This document shows, one piece after another, positions 17,316 to 26,424 of a DNA stretch of 37,460 bases. Position 1 is the first letter of the stretch. Every line of letters starts with the position of its first letter. Location of the stretch: contig JAFXDL010000211.1 in NCBI GenBank assembly GCA_017516265.1, positions 1-37,460 on the forward strand, written 5' to 3'. The position numbers were made by a program, and so were the translations under genes. Source of the stretch: Bacteroidaceae bacterium (GTDB taxonomy: Bacteria; Bacteroidota; Bacteroidia; Bacteroidales; Bacteroidaceae). The notes under the pieces are model-generated. The model was not told the origin of the DNA and did no database searches. It saw only the letters and a program-made list of their open reading frames with translations.

Positions 17316-17915
17316 ATGGAAAAGAAAACATCGGGTCTTACGTATGCCATGCTTCGTGGTATTACGGCTTTGTTGATAGGTGTTCTGTTGGTCTTTTGGT
17401 CTCAGAGTGCAGTGCTTTATCTGATTATGGCAATCGGATGTCTGTTTCTGATACCAGGATTGTTCTCTTTGCTGACCTATTTCCGGAAACCTTCTCTTGA
17501 TGGGAATCGTCGCTTCGGATGGGCACAAGTGTTAGGAGTCGGTAGCATTCTGTTTGGACTTTGCCTGATTGTCAGTCCGGTGTTTTTTGAAAAGTCGCTG
17601 ATGTATGCTTTGGGTATCATTCTCTCTTATGCAGGCCTCAGTGAAATTATCCAGTTGGTATCAGCCCGTCAGTGGGTGCGTGTGCCTGGTGGGTTCTATG
17701 TGACACCCGTTCTGGTGATGCTGTTAGGTATATTTATCCTATTTAATCCTATAGAATCGGCCAATCTTCCTTTCATCTTGTTAGGTATAGGTTGCATGGT
17801 GTATGGCCTCTCGGACATGGTGAATGTCATTAAGTTCCGTCAGCGAAATAATGATGTTGAAGAATTGGAGGTCGTGGCAGAACAGGAAGAACAGGGACAC
17901 GTGAAGGTTGAATGA
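17316..17915 (+). CDS. DUF308 (HdeD-like) membrane protein
   Basis: 199 aa from the ATG at 17316; an upstream TTG at 17298 in frame is less likely. Six hydrophobic helices span residues about 10-180, with the HdeD/DUF308 pattern of paired helices and short polar turns (the VLLVFWSQSAVLYLIMAIGCL and GIFILFNPIESANLPFILLGI segments). The C-terminal tail is acidic (VEELEVVAEQEEQG). HdeD-family proteins are linked to acid resistance in enterobacteria; the role in Bacteroidales is unknown. Last gene of the group before a strong terminator. Confidence 0.8.
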   Translation: MEKKTSGLTYAMLRGITALLIGVLLVFWSQSAVLYLIMAIGCLFLIPGLFSLLTYFRKPSLDGNRRFGWAQVLGVGSILFGLCLIVSPVFFEKSLMYALGIILSYAGLSEIIQLVSARQWVRVPGGFYVTPVLVMLLGIFILFNPIESANLPFILLGIGCMVYGLSDMVNVIKFRQRNNDVEELEVVAEQEEQGHVKVE

Positions 17916-17961
17916 CGATGTTGCCGAAGAATGGCTCCAGTCCGAAAAATGACAGAATAAG

Positions 17962-18000
17962 AAAAACGGAAACATGCTTTCATGCAATGTTTCCGTTTTT
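17962..18000. terminator. Rho-independent terminator
   Basis: Arms AAAAACGGAAACAT (17962-17975) and ATGTTTCCGTTTTT (17987-18000) form a perfect 14-bp stem, with T-runs on both strands. It ends the DUF308 transcript and, on the minus strand, the glnN-side transcript. Confidence 0.85.
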
Positions 18001-18008
18001 TTACTTAT

Positions 18009-18170
18009 TCAAGGAGTCACTCCTTCTTCTGGTAGTGGAAGTGTTAACTCATTGATGACTTCTTCGCCCTGTTGGTTGATGTCTTCTTCGATGCGGCGGT
18101 TCATGTATGTCCAAAAGATGATGATGACCGCCAGAATGGCAATAGCTATTATCCAAATGCTTTTGTTCAT
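18009..18170 (-). CDS. 53-aa single-pass membrane peptide
   Basis: Minus-strand ORF, ATG at 18170-18168, TGA at 18011-18009. Residues 4-22 (SIWIIAIAILAVIIIFWTY) form a transmembrane helix, followed by a polar acidic tail (RRIEEDINQQGEEVINEL). It follows glnN by 77 bases and precedes the terminator, so it may be cotranscribed with glnN. No family recognised. Confidence 0.5.
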   Translation of the reverse strand: MNKSIWIIAIAILAVIIIFWTYMNRRIEEDINQQGEEVINELTLPLPEEGVTP

Positions 18171-18247
18171 AATTGTTCTCCTTGTTTATATCGGTTCATA
18201 TATGATATGGAAAGAGAACGTATGAGACTTCAGTTTTGTTTTTTTTG

Positions 18248-20437
18248 TTATCTGATAAACAACAGTTCACGATATTTGGGCAACGGCCACATTTGGTCAT
18301 CAACAATAAGCTCCAGCTTGTCTATGCGATGGCGGATACTCTCCAGCATGGGTGCAATTGTGTCGTGGTAGGCAATGGCTTTTTCACGTTCACTCTCGAT
18401 GCGGTTGGCCACTTTGCGAAGCTCTATCATCTGGGCCACATTCTCTTCGATGAAGTTGTTCAACTTGGCAATTTGTTCTATCAGGTCTATATTCTTTGCC
18501 GATAGGAATGTTGCTTGTTCTGCAGGGAAAAGTTTCTTTGTCTTGTAAGCATTGTCAATGAGGTCACTTTGGTATTTTGTCGCCACGGGGATGATGTGGT
18601 TCATGGCCAAGTCACCTAAGACGCGTGCCTCTATCTGTATCTTTTTGGTATATGTTTCCCATTTCACTTCATTGCGGGCTTCCAATTCCTTGCGGTTCAT
18701 GACCCCCGTTTTCTCAAACATGGCAACAGATTCGGGCTTCAGGTAGTTGTCGAAGATAAGGGGACAGCTTGTTTCACAGTCCAATCCCCGACGTGCTGCC
18801 TCTTCTTTCCATTCTTCGCTATAGCCGTTACCATCGAATCGGATGGCCTTGCATTCTTTGATAAGCCGACGCAGGACACTGAGGATGGCAGATATTTTGT
18901 CTTCGCCATTCTTTATCAGTTCGTCCACTTCTGTCTTGAAGTCAACCAATTGTTCTGCCATAGCTGAGTTCAGTGCAATCATGGCACTGGCACAGTTCCC
19001 TTCGGAACCAGGTGCTCGGAATTCGAATCGGTTACCAGTGAATGCAAAAGGAGAAGTACGATTGCGGTCTGTATTGTCAATCAGCAATTCTGGAATTTGA
19101 GGAATATCCAGTTTCATTCCCCGACGGCCTTCGATGATGATAAGTTCGTCATTGCTGCTTGTTTCCAGTTTGTCAAGTACTTCGCTCAACTGTTTTCCCA
19201 AGAAAGACGAGATGATGGCGGGTGGTGCTTCGTTTGCTCCTAATCGGTGTGCATTGTTGGCACTCATGATGCTGGCCTTCAAAAGTCCATTGTGACGATA
19301 GACTGCCATCAGTGTATTGACAACGAACGTGACAAAGCGCAAGTTGTCTTCGGGTGTTTTGCCTGGTGCATGCAGTAAGATGCCTGTATCAGTGCCCAAT
19401 GACCAGTTGTTATGCTTGCCGCTACCGTTCACTCCCTTGAATGGCTTTTCGTGCAGCAATACGCGGAAACCGTGATTCCGTGCAACATTTCTCATGAGTG
19501 ACATCAGTAACATGTTGTGGTCAATGGCCAAGTTGCACTCTTCAAAAATAGGAGCCAGCTCAAACTGATTAGGTGCTACTTCATTATGACGTGTTTTGAC
19601 AGGAATGCCCAATTCTAAGGATTTGACTTCAAGATCGGTCATGAACGCTGCGACACGGGGTGGTATGGCTCCGAAGTAGTGGTCTTCGAGCTGCTGGTTC
19701 TTTGAAGATTCGTGTCCCATCAATGTACGACCTGTCAACAACAGGTCTGGACGCGCAGCATAAAGCCCTTCATCTACAAGGAAGTATTCCTGTTCCCATC
19801 CCAGATAAGTAAATACCTTTTTTACTTCGGGATTGAAATAATGGCATACAGCAGTTGCGGCTTGGTTGACGGCACGCAAGGATTTCAACAGAGGAGTTTT
19901 ATAGTCAAGAGCTTCACCTGTATATGCGATGAATACGGTGGGGATACACAACGTGTCATCTACTACAAATACGGGTGATGATGGATCCCAAGCGCTATAT
20001 CCGCGAGCTTCAAATGTGTTGCGTATTCCGCCATTGGGGAATGATGAAGCGTCCGGTTCTTGTTGAACCAATAGTTTTCCGGAGAATTCTTCCAACATGC
20101 CACCTTTTCCGTCATGCTCCACGAATGCATCGTGTTTTTCTGCAGTACCGTCGGTCAGGGGTTGGAACCAGTGCGAATAGTGTGTTACTCCCAGTTCTAT
20201 GGCCCATTTCTTCATACCAGCAGCCACTTCATCCGCTATATTACGGTCGAGGGGGGCACCGTTGTCTATGACATCAATCAATTTGTCATAGACATCCTGA
20301 GGTAGGTATTTGAACATTTTTGCCCGGTTGAATACATATTTGGCAAAGTATTCTGTGGGTCTTTGCGTGGGAGGAGTAACTGGTACTGCTTTTTTCCTAA
20401 AAGCAGTTTCAATTACTCTGAATCTTAATTTTGACAT
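18248..20437 (-). CDS. glnN: Glutamine synthetase type III
   Basis: 729 aa, the normal length of GSIII and far longer than GSI. Characteristic segments include the N-terminal KLRFRVIETAF, a GSGKHNNWSLGTDTG motif (about 335-350), NNAHRLGANEAPPAIISSFLG (about 393-413) and NRTSPFAFTGNRFEFRAPGS (about 456-475), which line the active site. The enzyme condenses glutamate and ammonium with ATP to glutamine and is the main ammonium-assimilating enzyme of Bacteroides. It is transcribed leftward from a -7 box at 20532-20539. Nothing appears unusual in the sequence. Confidence 0.97.
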   Translation of the reverse strand: MSKLRFRVIETAFRKKAVPVTPPTQRPTEYFAKYVFNRAKMFKYLPQDVYDKLIDVIDNGAPLDRNIADEVAAGMKKWAIELGVTHYSHWFQPLTDGTAEKHDAFVEHDGKGGMLEEFSGKLLVQQEPDASSFPNGGIRNTFEARGYSAWDPSSPVFVVDDTLCIPTVFIAYTGEALDYKTPLLKSLRAVNQAATAVCHYFNPEVKKVFTYLGWEQEYFLVDEGLYAARPDLLLTGRTLMGHESSKNQQLEDHYFGAIPPRVAAFMTDLEVKSLELGIPVKTRHNEVAPNQFELAPIFEECNLAIDHNMLLMSLMRNVARNHGFRVLLHEKPFKGVNGSGKHNNWSLGTDTGILLHAPGKTPEDNLRFVTFVVNTLMAVYRHNGLLKASIMSANNAHRLGANEAPPAIISSFLGKQLSEVLDKLETSSNDELIIIEGRRGMKLDIPQIPELLIDNTDRNRTSPFAFTGNRFEFRAPGSEGNCASAMIALNSAMAEQLVDFKTEVDELIKNGEDKISAILSVLRRLIKECKAIRFDGNGYSEEWKEEAARRGLDCETSCPLIFDNYLKPESVAMFEKTGVMNRKELEARNEVKWETYTKKIQIEARVLGDLAMNHIIPVATKYQSDLIDNAYKTKKLFPAEQATFLSAKNIDLIEQIAKLNNFIEENVAQMIELRKVANRIESEREKAIAYHDTIAPMLESIRHRIDKLELIVDDQMWPLPKYRELLFIR

Positions 20438-20531
20438 ATAGTTTCTGTTGTTCTTAAATTCTTCTTACAAATCTTTAGCATTCATCTGTACAGATGATAC
20501 CATAATTGGGACTCTTTTTTGATTTCGGCGC

Positions 20532-20539
20532 CAAAAGTA
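20532..20539 (-). promoter_or_regulatory. glnN -7 box (TACTTTTG)
   Basis: Minus-strand TACTTTTG, an exact TAnnTTTG match, 94 bases before the glnN start. The 94-base leader may hold regulation, but no recognised riboswitch was seen. Confidence 0.6.
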
Positions 20540-20636
20540 GTTATTATTCTTCACATTTGGGCATAGATTCATAGATTTATTTGTCAATAAGGATAAGAAT
20601 TTCCTATTTATTGCCTTTCTAACGGGATAAAATTAG

Positions 20637-20644
20637 TACTTTTG
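20637..20644 (+). promoter_or_regulatory. Exopolysaccharide operon -7 box (TACTTTTG)
   Basis: Exact TAnnTTTG match followed by a leader of about 115 bases before the SLBB gene. A TTG at 20611-20613 is a few bases further upstream than ideal. No invertible-promoter repeats and no UpxY-type antiterminator gene are seen, unlike many B. fragilis capsule loci. Confidence 0.6.
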
Positions 20645-20768
20645 CAATAAATTTGTAGGTTATTCGTTATGTTGAGTATAGGAAATGGGGCATTTCTGCA
20701 TCGGGTATAAGTGCTCCAGAGCTGTTTCAGAAATAAAAAAGAACTAAAATAAAACAGTGAAAGATTTT

Positions 20769-23267
20769 ATGCGTAAATATTTAGTGATGCTTGTCTTGCT
20801 GATGATGTGCGGTGGCATATCTTGGGCGCAAACCATGTCGGATGAGCAAGTCGTTGAGTATGTGCTTCAGCAGCAAGAGAAAGGAGTGTCTCAAAGTGAG
20901 ATTATCAAAAATCTGATTCGTCGTGGTGTGACGATGGATCAAGTGAACCGTTTGAAGGCTAAATACGGTAAACAAGAAGCTGGAGTTGTCGGAGGTACTG
21001 ATTTATATAAGAAAGTACGCACGCGCAACAAACCAGAGATTGAAACAAAGCGCGACTATATGCTGAAGGCTGCACAAGACGGAAAGTCACAGCAAGTCAA
21101 GAAACCTGGTGAACTCTCCATGGAGGAGCAGATGCTGCAAGGATTGGATTTCATCATGCCGGACAGTACGAGCCTGTATATGGACATGTATCAAGAGGAA
21201 GAAAAGACGAAAATCTTCGGACGTAATATTTTCAGCAATAAACAACTCTCTTTTGAACCGAATTTGAATATTGCTACTCCTGCCAATTATCGCTTGGGCC
21301 CCGGCGATGAGGTGATTGTTGATATTTGGGGTGCTTCACAGAATACAATTCAAGAGACCATTTCTCCCGATGGTGCCATTCTTGTCGAAGGACTTGGCCC
21401 CATTTATTTGACAGGAATGACCGTGAAGGAAGCGAATGCCTACTTGCAGAACGAATTGGGAAAAATCTATTCAGGCGTTTCTGATGATGAGACAGCCTCG
21501 GGTATCAAACTGACATTGGGACAGATTCGTTCCATCCAAGTAAATGTGATGGGTGAAGTGGAGAATCCGGGAACCTATACTCTGTCTTCATTCGCTACTG
21601 TGTTTCATGCCTTGTATCAAGCAGGCGGTATGAACGATATCGGAACAATGCGTGCGGTGAAGGTCTATCGTGCCAACAAACTGTTGGTTACGTTGGATAT
21701 TTATGACTATATCTTGAACGGACAGATGAAGGATGATGTCCGTCTGATGGATGATGATGTCATTATGGTCGGTACCTACGATTGTTTGGTGAATATCGCA
21801 GGTAAGGTGAAGCGCCCCATGTTTTATGAGATGAAGCGCGACGAAAGTGTCGGAACTTTGCTTGATTTTGCCGGTGGTTTCGCTGGAGATGCTTACACGA
21901 AGAATGTACGCTTGGTTCGTAAGAGTGGCCGTGAATATCAGATATTCAATGTGGATGAACTTGATTTCAAATCTTTTCTGTTGCTGGATGGTGACTCTTT
22001 GAATGTCGATTCTGTACTTCCCCGTTTTGCCAATATGGTCGAACTGAAAGGTGCGGTGTATCGTCCGGGTATGTATCAGATGGATGGAAAGATTACCACT
22101 GTACGCGAATTGCTGGAAGCTGCCGAAGGTACAATGGGCGATGCGTTCTTGAATCGTGCCGTGTTGCATCGCAAGCGTGATGACCTTTCTCTTGAGGTCC
22201 TTTCAGTGAATGTGAAAGGTATTATGGAAGGTACGGCTCCCGACATCGCTTTGCGCAACGAAGATGTTCTGATGATTCCTAGCATTCATGATATTCAGGA
22301 GGAACGTGTCTTGGCCATTCATGGTGAAGTGGCTTTCCCTGGAACGTACGTCTATGCCGCCAATACCACTTTGGAGGATTTGGTTCTTCAGGCAGGCGGT
22401 TTGAAGGAGGCTGCCTCTACCATGCGTGTGGATGTGGCGCGCCGAATCAAGAATGCCAGTGCAACGGATGCCAGCAACAAGACCGCTGAAACATTCAGTT
22501 TCTCCCTGCGCGATGGCTTTGTCATTGAAGGTGAGGTCGGTTTTGTGTTGGAACCTTTTGATGAAGTTTATGTGCGTCGTAGTCCTGGGTACTATGAACA
22601 GCAGAATGTCACGATTGAAGGTGAAGTTCTTTTCCCTGGTACGTATGTCTTGGCTAAGAAGAACTATCGTTTGAGTGAATTGATAAAGGCTACAGGAGGT
22701 CTGACGGATGAGGCTTATGTGAAAGGAGCCCGTCTTGAGCGCCAGATGACTCCCGAAGAGCAGGTGCGTATGAAAGCTGCCTTGCGTATGTCCAAGTTGG
22801 GAAGCGACTCTATCGATGTGGACAAACTGGATTTGGGTACTACCTACAATGTCGGAATCGAGTTGGACCAGGCTTTGGCCAATCCGGGAAGCGAAATAGA
22901 TGTAGTCTTGCGTGAAGGAGACCGCATTGTGGTTCCCCAATACCTGAATACAGTGAAAATCAATGGTGAGGTGATGTATCCCAATACCGTTTCATTCTTG
23001 AAGGGGAAGAAGGTGAAACATTATATTGAGCAGTCAGGTGGTTATACCTCCAATGCCAAGAAGAGTCAGGCGTATGTCGTTTATATGAACGGAACAATTG
23101 CCCGAGCCAAAGGGGGAGGAAGGGACCTTATCCAGCCTGGTTGCGAGATTATTGTGCCGGCCAAGCCTGACCGCAAAGGACTCTCTTTGCCTGAGATCTT
23201 GAGTATCGGTACCTCAACAGCTTCATTGGCTACAATGATTGCTACCATTGCTAATCTGATTAAATAA
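20769..23267 (+). CDS. SLBB-domain polysaccharide export outer membrane protein (Wza-like)
   Basis: About 832 aa from the ATG at 20769; an in-frame GTG at 20757 would add four residues. Signal peptide MRKYLVMLVLLMMCGGISWA is followed by a helical segment, then the Poly_export domain (NYRLGPGDEVIVDIWGAS, about 170-187). Six SLBB-type units follow, each with a GEV..PGTY-like strand pair (near 260, 345, 425, 515, 620 and 735). It forms the outer membrane/periplasmic export channel for exopolysaccharide. The protein is much longer than E. coli Wza (one Poly_export and two SLBB domains), which is usual for Bacteroidetes. First gene of the locus, 10 bases before the Wzz-like gene. Confidence 0.9.
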   Translation: MRKYLVMLVLLMMCGGISWAQTMSDEQVVEYVLQQQEKGVSQSEIIKNLIRRGVTMDQVNRLKAKYGKQEAGVVGGTDLYKKVRTRNKPEIETKRDYMLKAAQDGKSQQVKKPGELSMEEQMLQGLDFIMPDSTSLYMDMYQEEEKTKIFGRNIFSNKQLSFEPNLNIATPANYRLGPGDEVIVDIWGASQNTIQETISPDGAILVEGLGPIYLTGMTVKEANAYLQNELGKIYSGVSDDETASGIKLTLGQIRSIQVNVMGEVENPGTYTLSSFATVFHALYQAGGMNDIGTMRAVKVYRANKLLVTLDIYDYILNGQMKDDVRLMDDDVIMVGTYDCLVNIAGKVKRPMFYEMKRDESVGTLLDFAGGFAGDAYTKNVRLVRKSGREYQIFNVDELDFKSFLLLDGDSLNVDSVLPRFANMVELKGAVYRPGMYQMDGKITTVRELLEAAEGTMGDAFLNRAVLHRKRDDLSLEVLSVNVKGIMEGTAPDIALRNEDVLMIPSIHDIQEERVLAIHGEVAFPGTYVYAANTTLEDLVLQAGGLKEAASTMRVDVARRIKNASATDASNKTAETFSFSLRDGFVIEGEVGFVLEPFDEVYVRRSPGYYEQQNVTIEGEVLFPGTYVLAKKNYRLSELIKATGGLTDEAYVKGARLERQMTPEEQVRMKAALRMSKLGSDSIDVDKLDLGTTYNVGIELDQALANPGSEIDVVLREGDRIVVPQYLNTVKINGEVMYPNTVSFLKGKKVKHYIEQSGGYTSNAKKSQAYVVYMNGTIARAKGGGRDLIQPGCEIIVPAKPDRKGLSLPEILSIGTSTASLATMIATIANLIK

Positions 23268-23277
23268 ACTCTTTCGC

Positions 23278-24375
23278 ATGGAAGAACAGAACAATAAAGA
23301 AAAAAAGAGTATTGATTTGGTGGAAGACTTTCAAAAAGTCCTTTCCTTCTTCAAAATATTATGGGCTGAGCGCTCTATATATTATAAGGTATGCGGTTGT
23401 GCAGCTGTGGCTGCTGTCATTATCGCTTTCAGTATTCCCAAACGCTATTCTGTAGAGGTTACCTTAGCTCCCGAACTTTCGTCAGAAAGTAGTATGGGCG
23501 GACTATCATCGTTAGCTTCTATGGCGGGAATCAATTTGGGTGCATTGGGTAATAACGATGCTATCGGCCCAGACCTTTATCCTACAGTGATTCGTTCTAA
23601 GGACTACTTGGTGCGTCTGTTTGGAGTTCCGGTAACCTTTGAACGGGGAGACAGTGTCTTGACGACAACCTATTTTGATTATCTGAATGACCATCAGAAA
23701 ATCGCTTGGTGGAGTTATCCCATGAAGTGGCTGGCTGATTTGAAGAAAACAATTCTGCCCAAGAAAGAGAAAAAGGGTGGGAACATGTTGGCCGAAGATG
23801 GCAGTCGCAGTTACATGTTTCTGACAGAAGATGAGCGTGTACTTATCCAGGGTATGCAGAATGAGATTACTTGTTCGGTTGACAAAAAGACAGGAATGAT
23901 AACTCTCGCTGCATCAGCTCAAGACCCTGTTGTTGCAGCGGTCATTGCCGATTCAGCCCGTGTTGCCCTCAACCAGTTCATTATGGAATACCGTACCAAT
24001 AAGGCCCGACAGGATTATGAGTACATGCATAAGGTGTATGAGCAGGCAAAGGCTGATTATACCCGGACACAAAGTGCTTATGCCGCTTTTGCCGATGCCA
24101 ATCTGAATTTGACGACAGCCCGTGCACAAGCCAAACTGGACGACTTGCAGAACGAGATGCAGTTGGCTTATGGCATTTATAGTCAGATGGCCAATCAGTT
24201 GCAACTTGTTCGTGCCAAGATTCAGGAAACTACTCCTGTCTATACCATTATTGAATCGGCCACAGTTCCTGAACGTGCAACCTCTCCGCGTAAAATGTTT
24301 TTAGTGGTAGCCATTGTCTTCTTGTCAGCCTTGGGGGCTACAGGATGGATACTTTTCAAGAAGTTTGTGCAATAA
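23278..24375 (+). CDS. Wzz-like chain-length/co-polymerase protein
   Basis: 365 aa. Two membrane helices (about 35-55 and 340-358) flank a periplasmic domain with a long coiled-coil stretch (about 235-310), the PCP/Wzz layout. The segment PERATSPRKM just before the second helix is the usual proline-containing motif. There is no C-terminal BY-kinase domain. It sets polymer length and contacts the Wza-like channel. Directly follows the SLBB gene. Confidence 0.88.
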   Translation: MEEQNNKEKKSIDLVEDFQKVLSFFKILWAERSIYYKVCGCAAVAAVIIAFSIPKRYSVEVTLAPELSSESSMGGLSSLASMAGINLGALGNNDAIGPDLYPTVIRSKDYLVRLFGVPVTFERGDSVLTTTYFDYLNDHQKIAWWSYPMKWLADLKKTILPKKEKKGGNMLAEDGSRSYMFLTEDERVLIQGMQNEITCSVDKKTGMITLAASAQDPVVAAVIADSARVALNQFIMEYRTNKARQDYEYMHKVYEQAKADYTRTQSAYAAFADANLNLTTARAQAKLDDLQNEMQLAYGIYSQMANQLQLVRAKIQETTPVYTIIESATVPERATSPRKMFLVVAIVFLSALGATGWILFKKFVQ

Positions 24376-24400
24376 GAACTTAAGTGTCAATAGAACGGGG

Positions 24401-25603
24401 ATGATGATGGGGTTGGATTTTTATTCTCTCAAGAAGACGGTAGGCAAGGCATTGTTCATGCTGTTTGTTTTTGTCCTCGTTCTTGACCCCACAGGCTCCA
24501 TCTTGCATCTGAAGAACATTACATTTGTTCTTTTGGTGGCATACAATATGGTTTGCTTCCGCCCCGATTTCAGTAAATTGCCAATAATTGTTGCAGTTTT
24601 CTCTGTCATCCTGCTTTCTTGGGTGTTTGCAACCATTCAGGATGTACATCTGGATACGGAGGCAACCATGGGCATCTTCAAGGCGATAGCCCCTTTGCTC
24701 CTTCTGTTATGGATACGCGAGTATGATTTGCTTTCATTGGCCCGTTTGCCCATGGCACTGACGGCCACATTGGTTGTAGTCCTTTATTGGTTGGCTGTTT
24801 CGGCCGAAGAGATTGAGGCTGCCCTTTATATCTATGTCACCTCCAATGGTGAAGATACCATTATGATGTCTCATCGCAGTTTTTTGGGGGTGGAGGTCTT
24901 TGCCATGTATTACAAGTCCATTGTCAGTTTCATACTTGTCTTTGCTTTTTGTGTTGCAGCTTTCTTTGACCGTAGCCGTAGGAACATAGGAATCATTCTT
25001 TGCACGGTACTTTTTGTGCAGGCCTACATTATCAGTGGTTCGCGCACCATGATGTTGCTTCCTTTCTTCCTGTTTGGCGTAATTGGCTACCGTAAGTTCA
25101 AGGACAAACGTTATTTCAAGTACATTCTTTATCCCTTTCTCTTTGTGTTTGCCATAGCGTTTGTTGTGTTGCTTTTCATGCTTATTATGGAGAAGGGCGA
25201 ATCTTCCAACATGGTGAAGTATGCCCACTTGGGTTCTTATTGGGATCTTTTCAGCAGTCATCCTCAGTATCTGTTGTTTGGTCAGGGGCCGGGTAGTGCC
25301 TTTTATTCCGAAGGATTCCGTAAGATGACTACGGTAACCGAATGGACCTACCTTGAACTGTTGCGTTATTTTGGAATATTCTCATTGGTGATAATATATG
25401 TTTTTTATCGTCCGTTGTTCCAGTTCTGGAAGCATTTCAACGATGATGTGGCCTATGCTGTCTTTTGGGGCTATTTGGCCTATTTGCTGATTGCCGGCAC
25501 CAATCCGTTGTTGCTTTCATCCACAGGTATGTTGGTGTTGCTCATCGCATATTCGTATGTCGAGAAGTTGGAACAAGGAGCGAAAGGAGGTGACATTTCA
25601 TGA
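24401..25603 (+). CDS. Wzy-like O-antigen/exopolysaccharide polymerase
   Basis: 400 aa from the first of three consecutive ATGs at 24401; a longer frame from 24314 would overlap the Wzz gene and is unlikely. About ten to twelve hydrophobic helices cover the chain, with the Wzy/ligase pattern SGSRTMMLLP (about 208) and a large periplasmic loop containing LLFGQGPGSAFYSEGFRK and a conserved-looking EWTYLELLRYFGI. It joins repeat units at the periplasmic face. Stop overlaps the next gene by ATGA. Confidence 0.8.
   Translation: MMMGLDFYSLKKTVGKALFMLFVFVLVLDPTGSILHLKNITFVLLVAYNMVCFRPDFSKLPIIVAVFSVILLSWVFATIQDVHLDTEATMGIFKAIAPLLLLLWIREYDLLSLARLPMALTATLVVVLYWLAVSAEEIEAALYIYVTSNGEDTIMMSHRSFLGVEVFAMYYKSIVSFILVFAFCVAAFFDRSRRNIGIILCTVLFVQAYIISGSRTMMLLPFFLFGVIGYRKFKDKRYFKYILYPFLFVFAIAFVVLLFMLIMEKGESSNMVKYAHLGSYWDLFSSHPQYLLFGQGPGSAFYSEGFRKMTTVTEWTYLELLRYFGIFSLVIIYVFYRPLFQFWKHFNDDVAYAVFWGYLAYLLIAGTNPLLLSSTGMLVLLIAYSYVEKLEQGAKGGDIS
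25583..25593 (+). promoter_or_regulatory. Strong Shine-Dalgarno before the first GT2 gene
   Basis: AAAGGAGGTGA ends 6 bases before the ATG at 25600. Bacteroidales genes seldom use such a full anti-16S match, so this may raise initiation of the first glycosyltransferase at the coupled ATGA junction. Confidence 0.6.
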
Positions 25604-26424
25604 ATGAATCAAGAATAGCCATATTGATGGCAACATATAACGGAGCTGTTTATTTGCGTGCACAGTTGGATTCCTTGATGTCTCAGACTCGTCGGGATTG
25701 GACTTTGTATGTGCAGGATGATTTCTCGACCGATTCCACGCTGGACATCATCAGGGAGTATCAGCAGCGGTACGATAATATCCGTCTGTTGGAGCATACG
25801 TCGCAATTGGGCCCGATGAAAAACTTCATGTCCATGCTGGAGCAGGTAGAGGCAGACTACTATTTCTTCTGTGACCAGGATGATGTGTGGGTCGCTGATA
25901 AGGTCGAACGTTCCATGCAGGAAATGGAGGCATGTGAAGCACAGAATCCGGGCAAACCGACCGTGATTTTTACTGATTTGAGGGTTGTGGACTCTTCACT
26001 TCGGGAAATTTCGTCATCTTTTTGGGAATATATGAAGATTTATCCCGAAAAACTTACTACCTTTGCACGCTTGGGAGCCCGAAGGTTGGCTACGGGATGC
26101 ACCATGTGCTTCAATCGGCAGGCCAAAAACGTGTCGTTCCCCGTGTCGGCAAACGCATATATGCACGATGCTTGGATAGTCTTGTCGGTTGCAAAACACG
26201 CAGGAGTCATCAAGGGGATACCCGTTCCCATGGTGCTTTACCGCCAGCATGAATCAAATGTGTTGGGGGCTGTTGGCAGCGGATTGATGAAGAAGTTCGC
26301 CGATTTGAAGAATGTCGGGAAGGAGAATATGAAAGTCTATCGCATGTTGAAGGACTTGGAATACGGCTCTTTCCTGAAGTACATGTGTTATAAAATGATT
26401 ACATTGGTTGAAGCGTATCTATGA
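25600..26424 (+). CDS. GT2 family glycosyltransferase 1 (rhamnosyltransferase-like)
   Basis: 274 aa. Starts IAILMATYNGAVYLRAQLDSL, the GT-A nucleotide-sugar-binding start, then DDFSTDSTLDII (about 41-52) and YFFCDQDDVWVADKVER (about 87-103) with the metal-binding DQDD. RQHESNVLG near 221-229 matches the rhamnosyltransferase-like subgroup. Cytoplasmic enzyme adding a sugar to the lipid-linked repeat unit. ATGA overlaps on both sides show tight coupling. Donor and linkage cannot be read from sequence. Confidence 0.88.
   Translation: MNESRIAILMATYNGAVYLRAQLDSLMSQTRRDWTLYVQDDFSTDSTLDIIREYQQRYDNIRLLEHTSQLGPMKNFMSMLEQVEADYYFFCDQDDVWVADKVERSMQEMEACEAQNPGKPTVIFTDLRVVDSSLREISSSFWEYMKIYPEKLTTFARLGARRLATGCTMCFNRQAKNVSFPVSANAYMHDAWIVLSVAKHAGVIKGIPVPMVLYRQHESNVLGAVGSGLMKKFADLKNVGKENMKVYRMLKDLEYGSFLKYMCYKMITLVEAYL

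Noticed and set aside
20645..20768. Invertible promoter or UpxY/UpxZ control of the exopolysaccharide operon
   Set aside because: No inverted repeats flank the -7 box and no antitermination gene precedes the SLBB gene in this window.
24314..24400. Longer N-terminus for the Wzy-like polymerase
   Set aside because: It would overlap the Wzz-like gene by 62 bases and is polar and Cys-rich; three tandem ATGs at 24401 directly before the first membrane helix are the better start.
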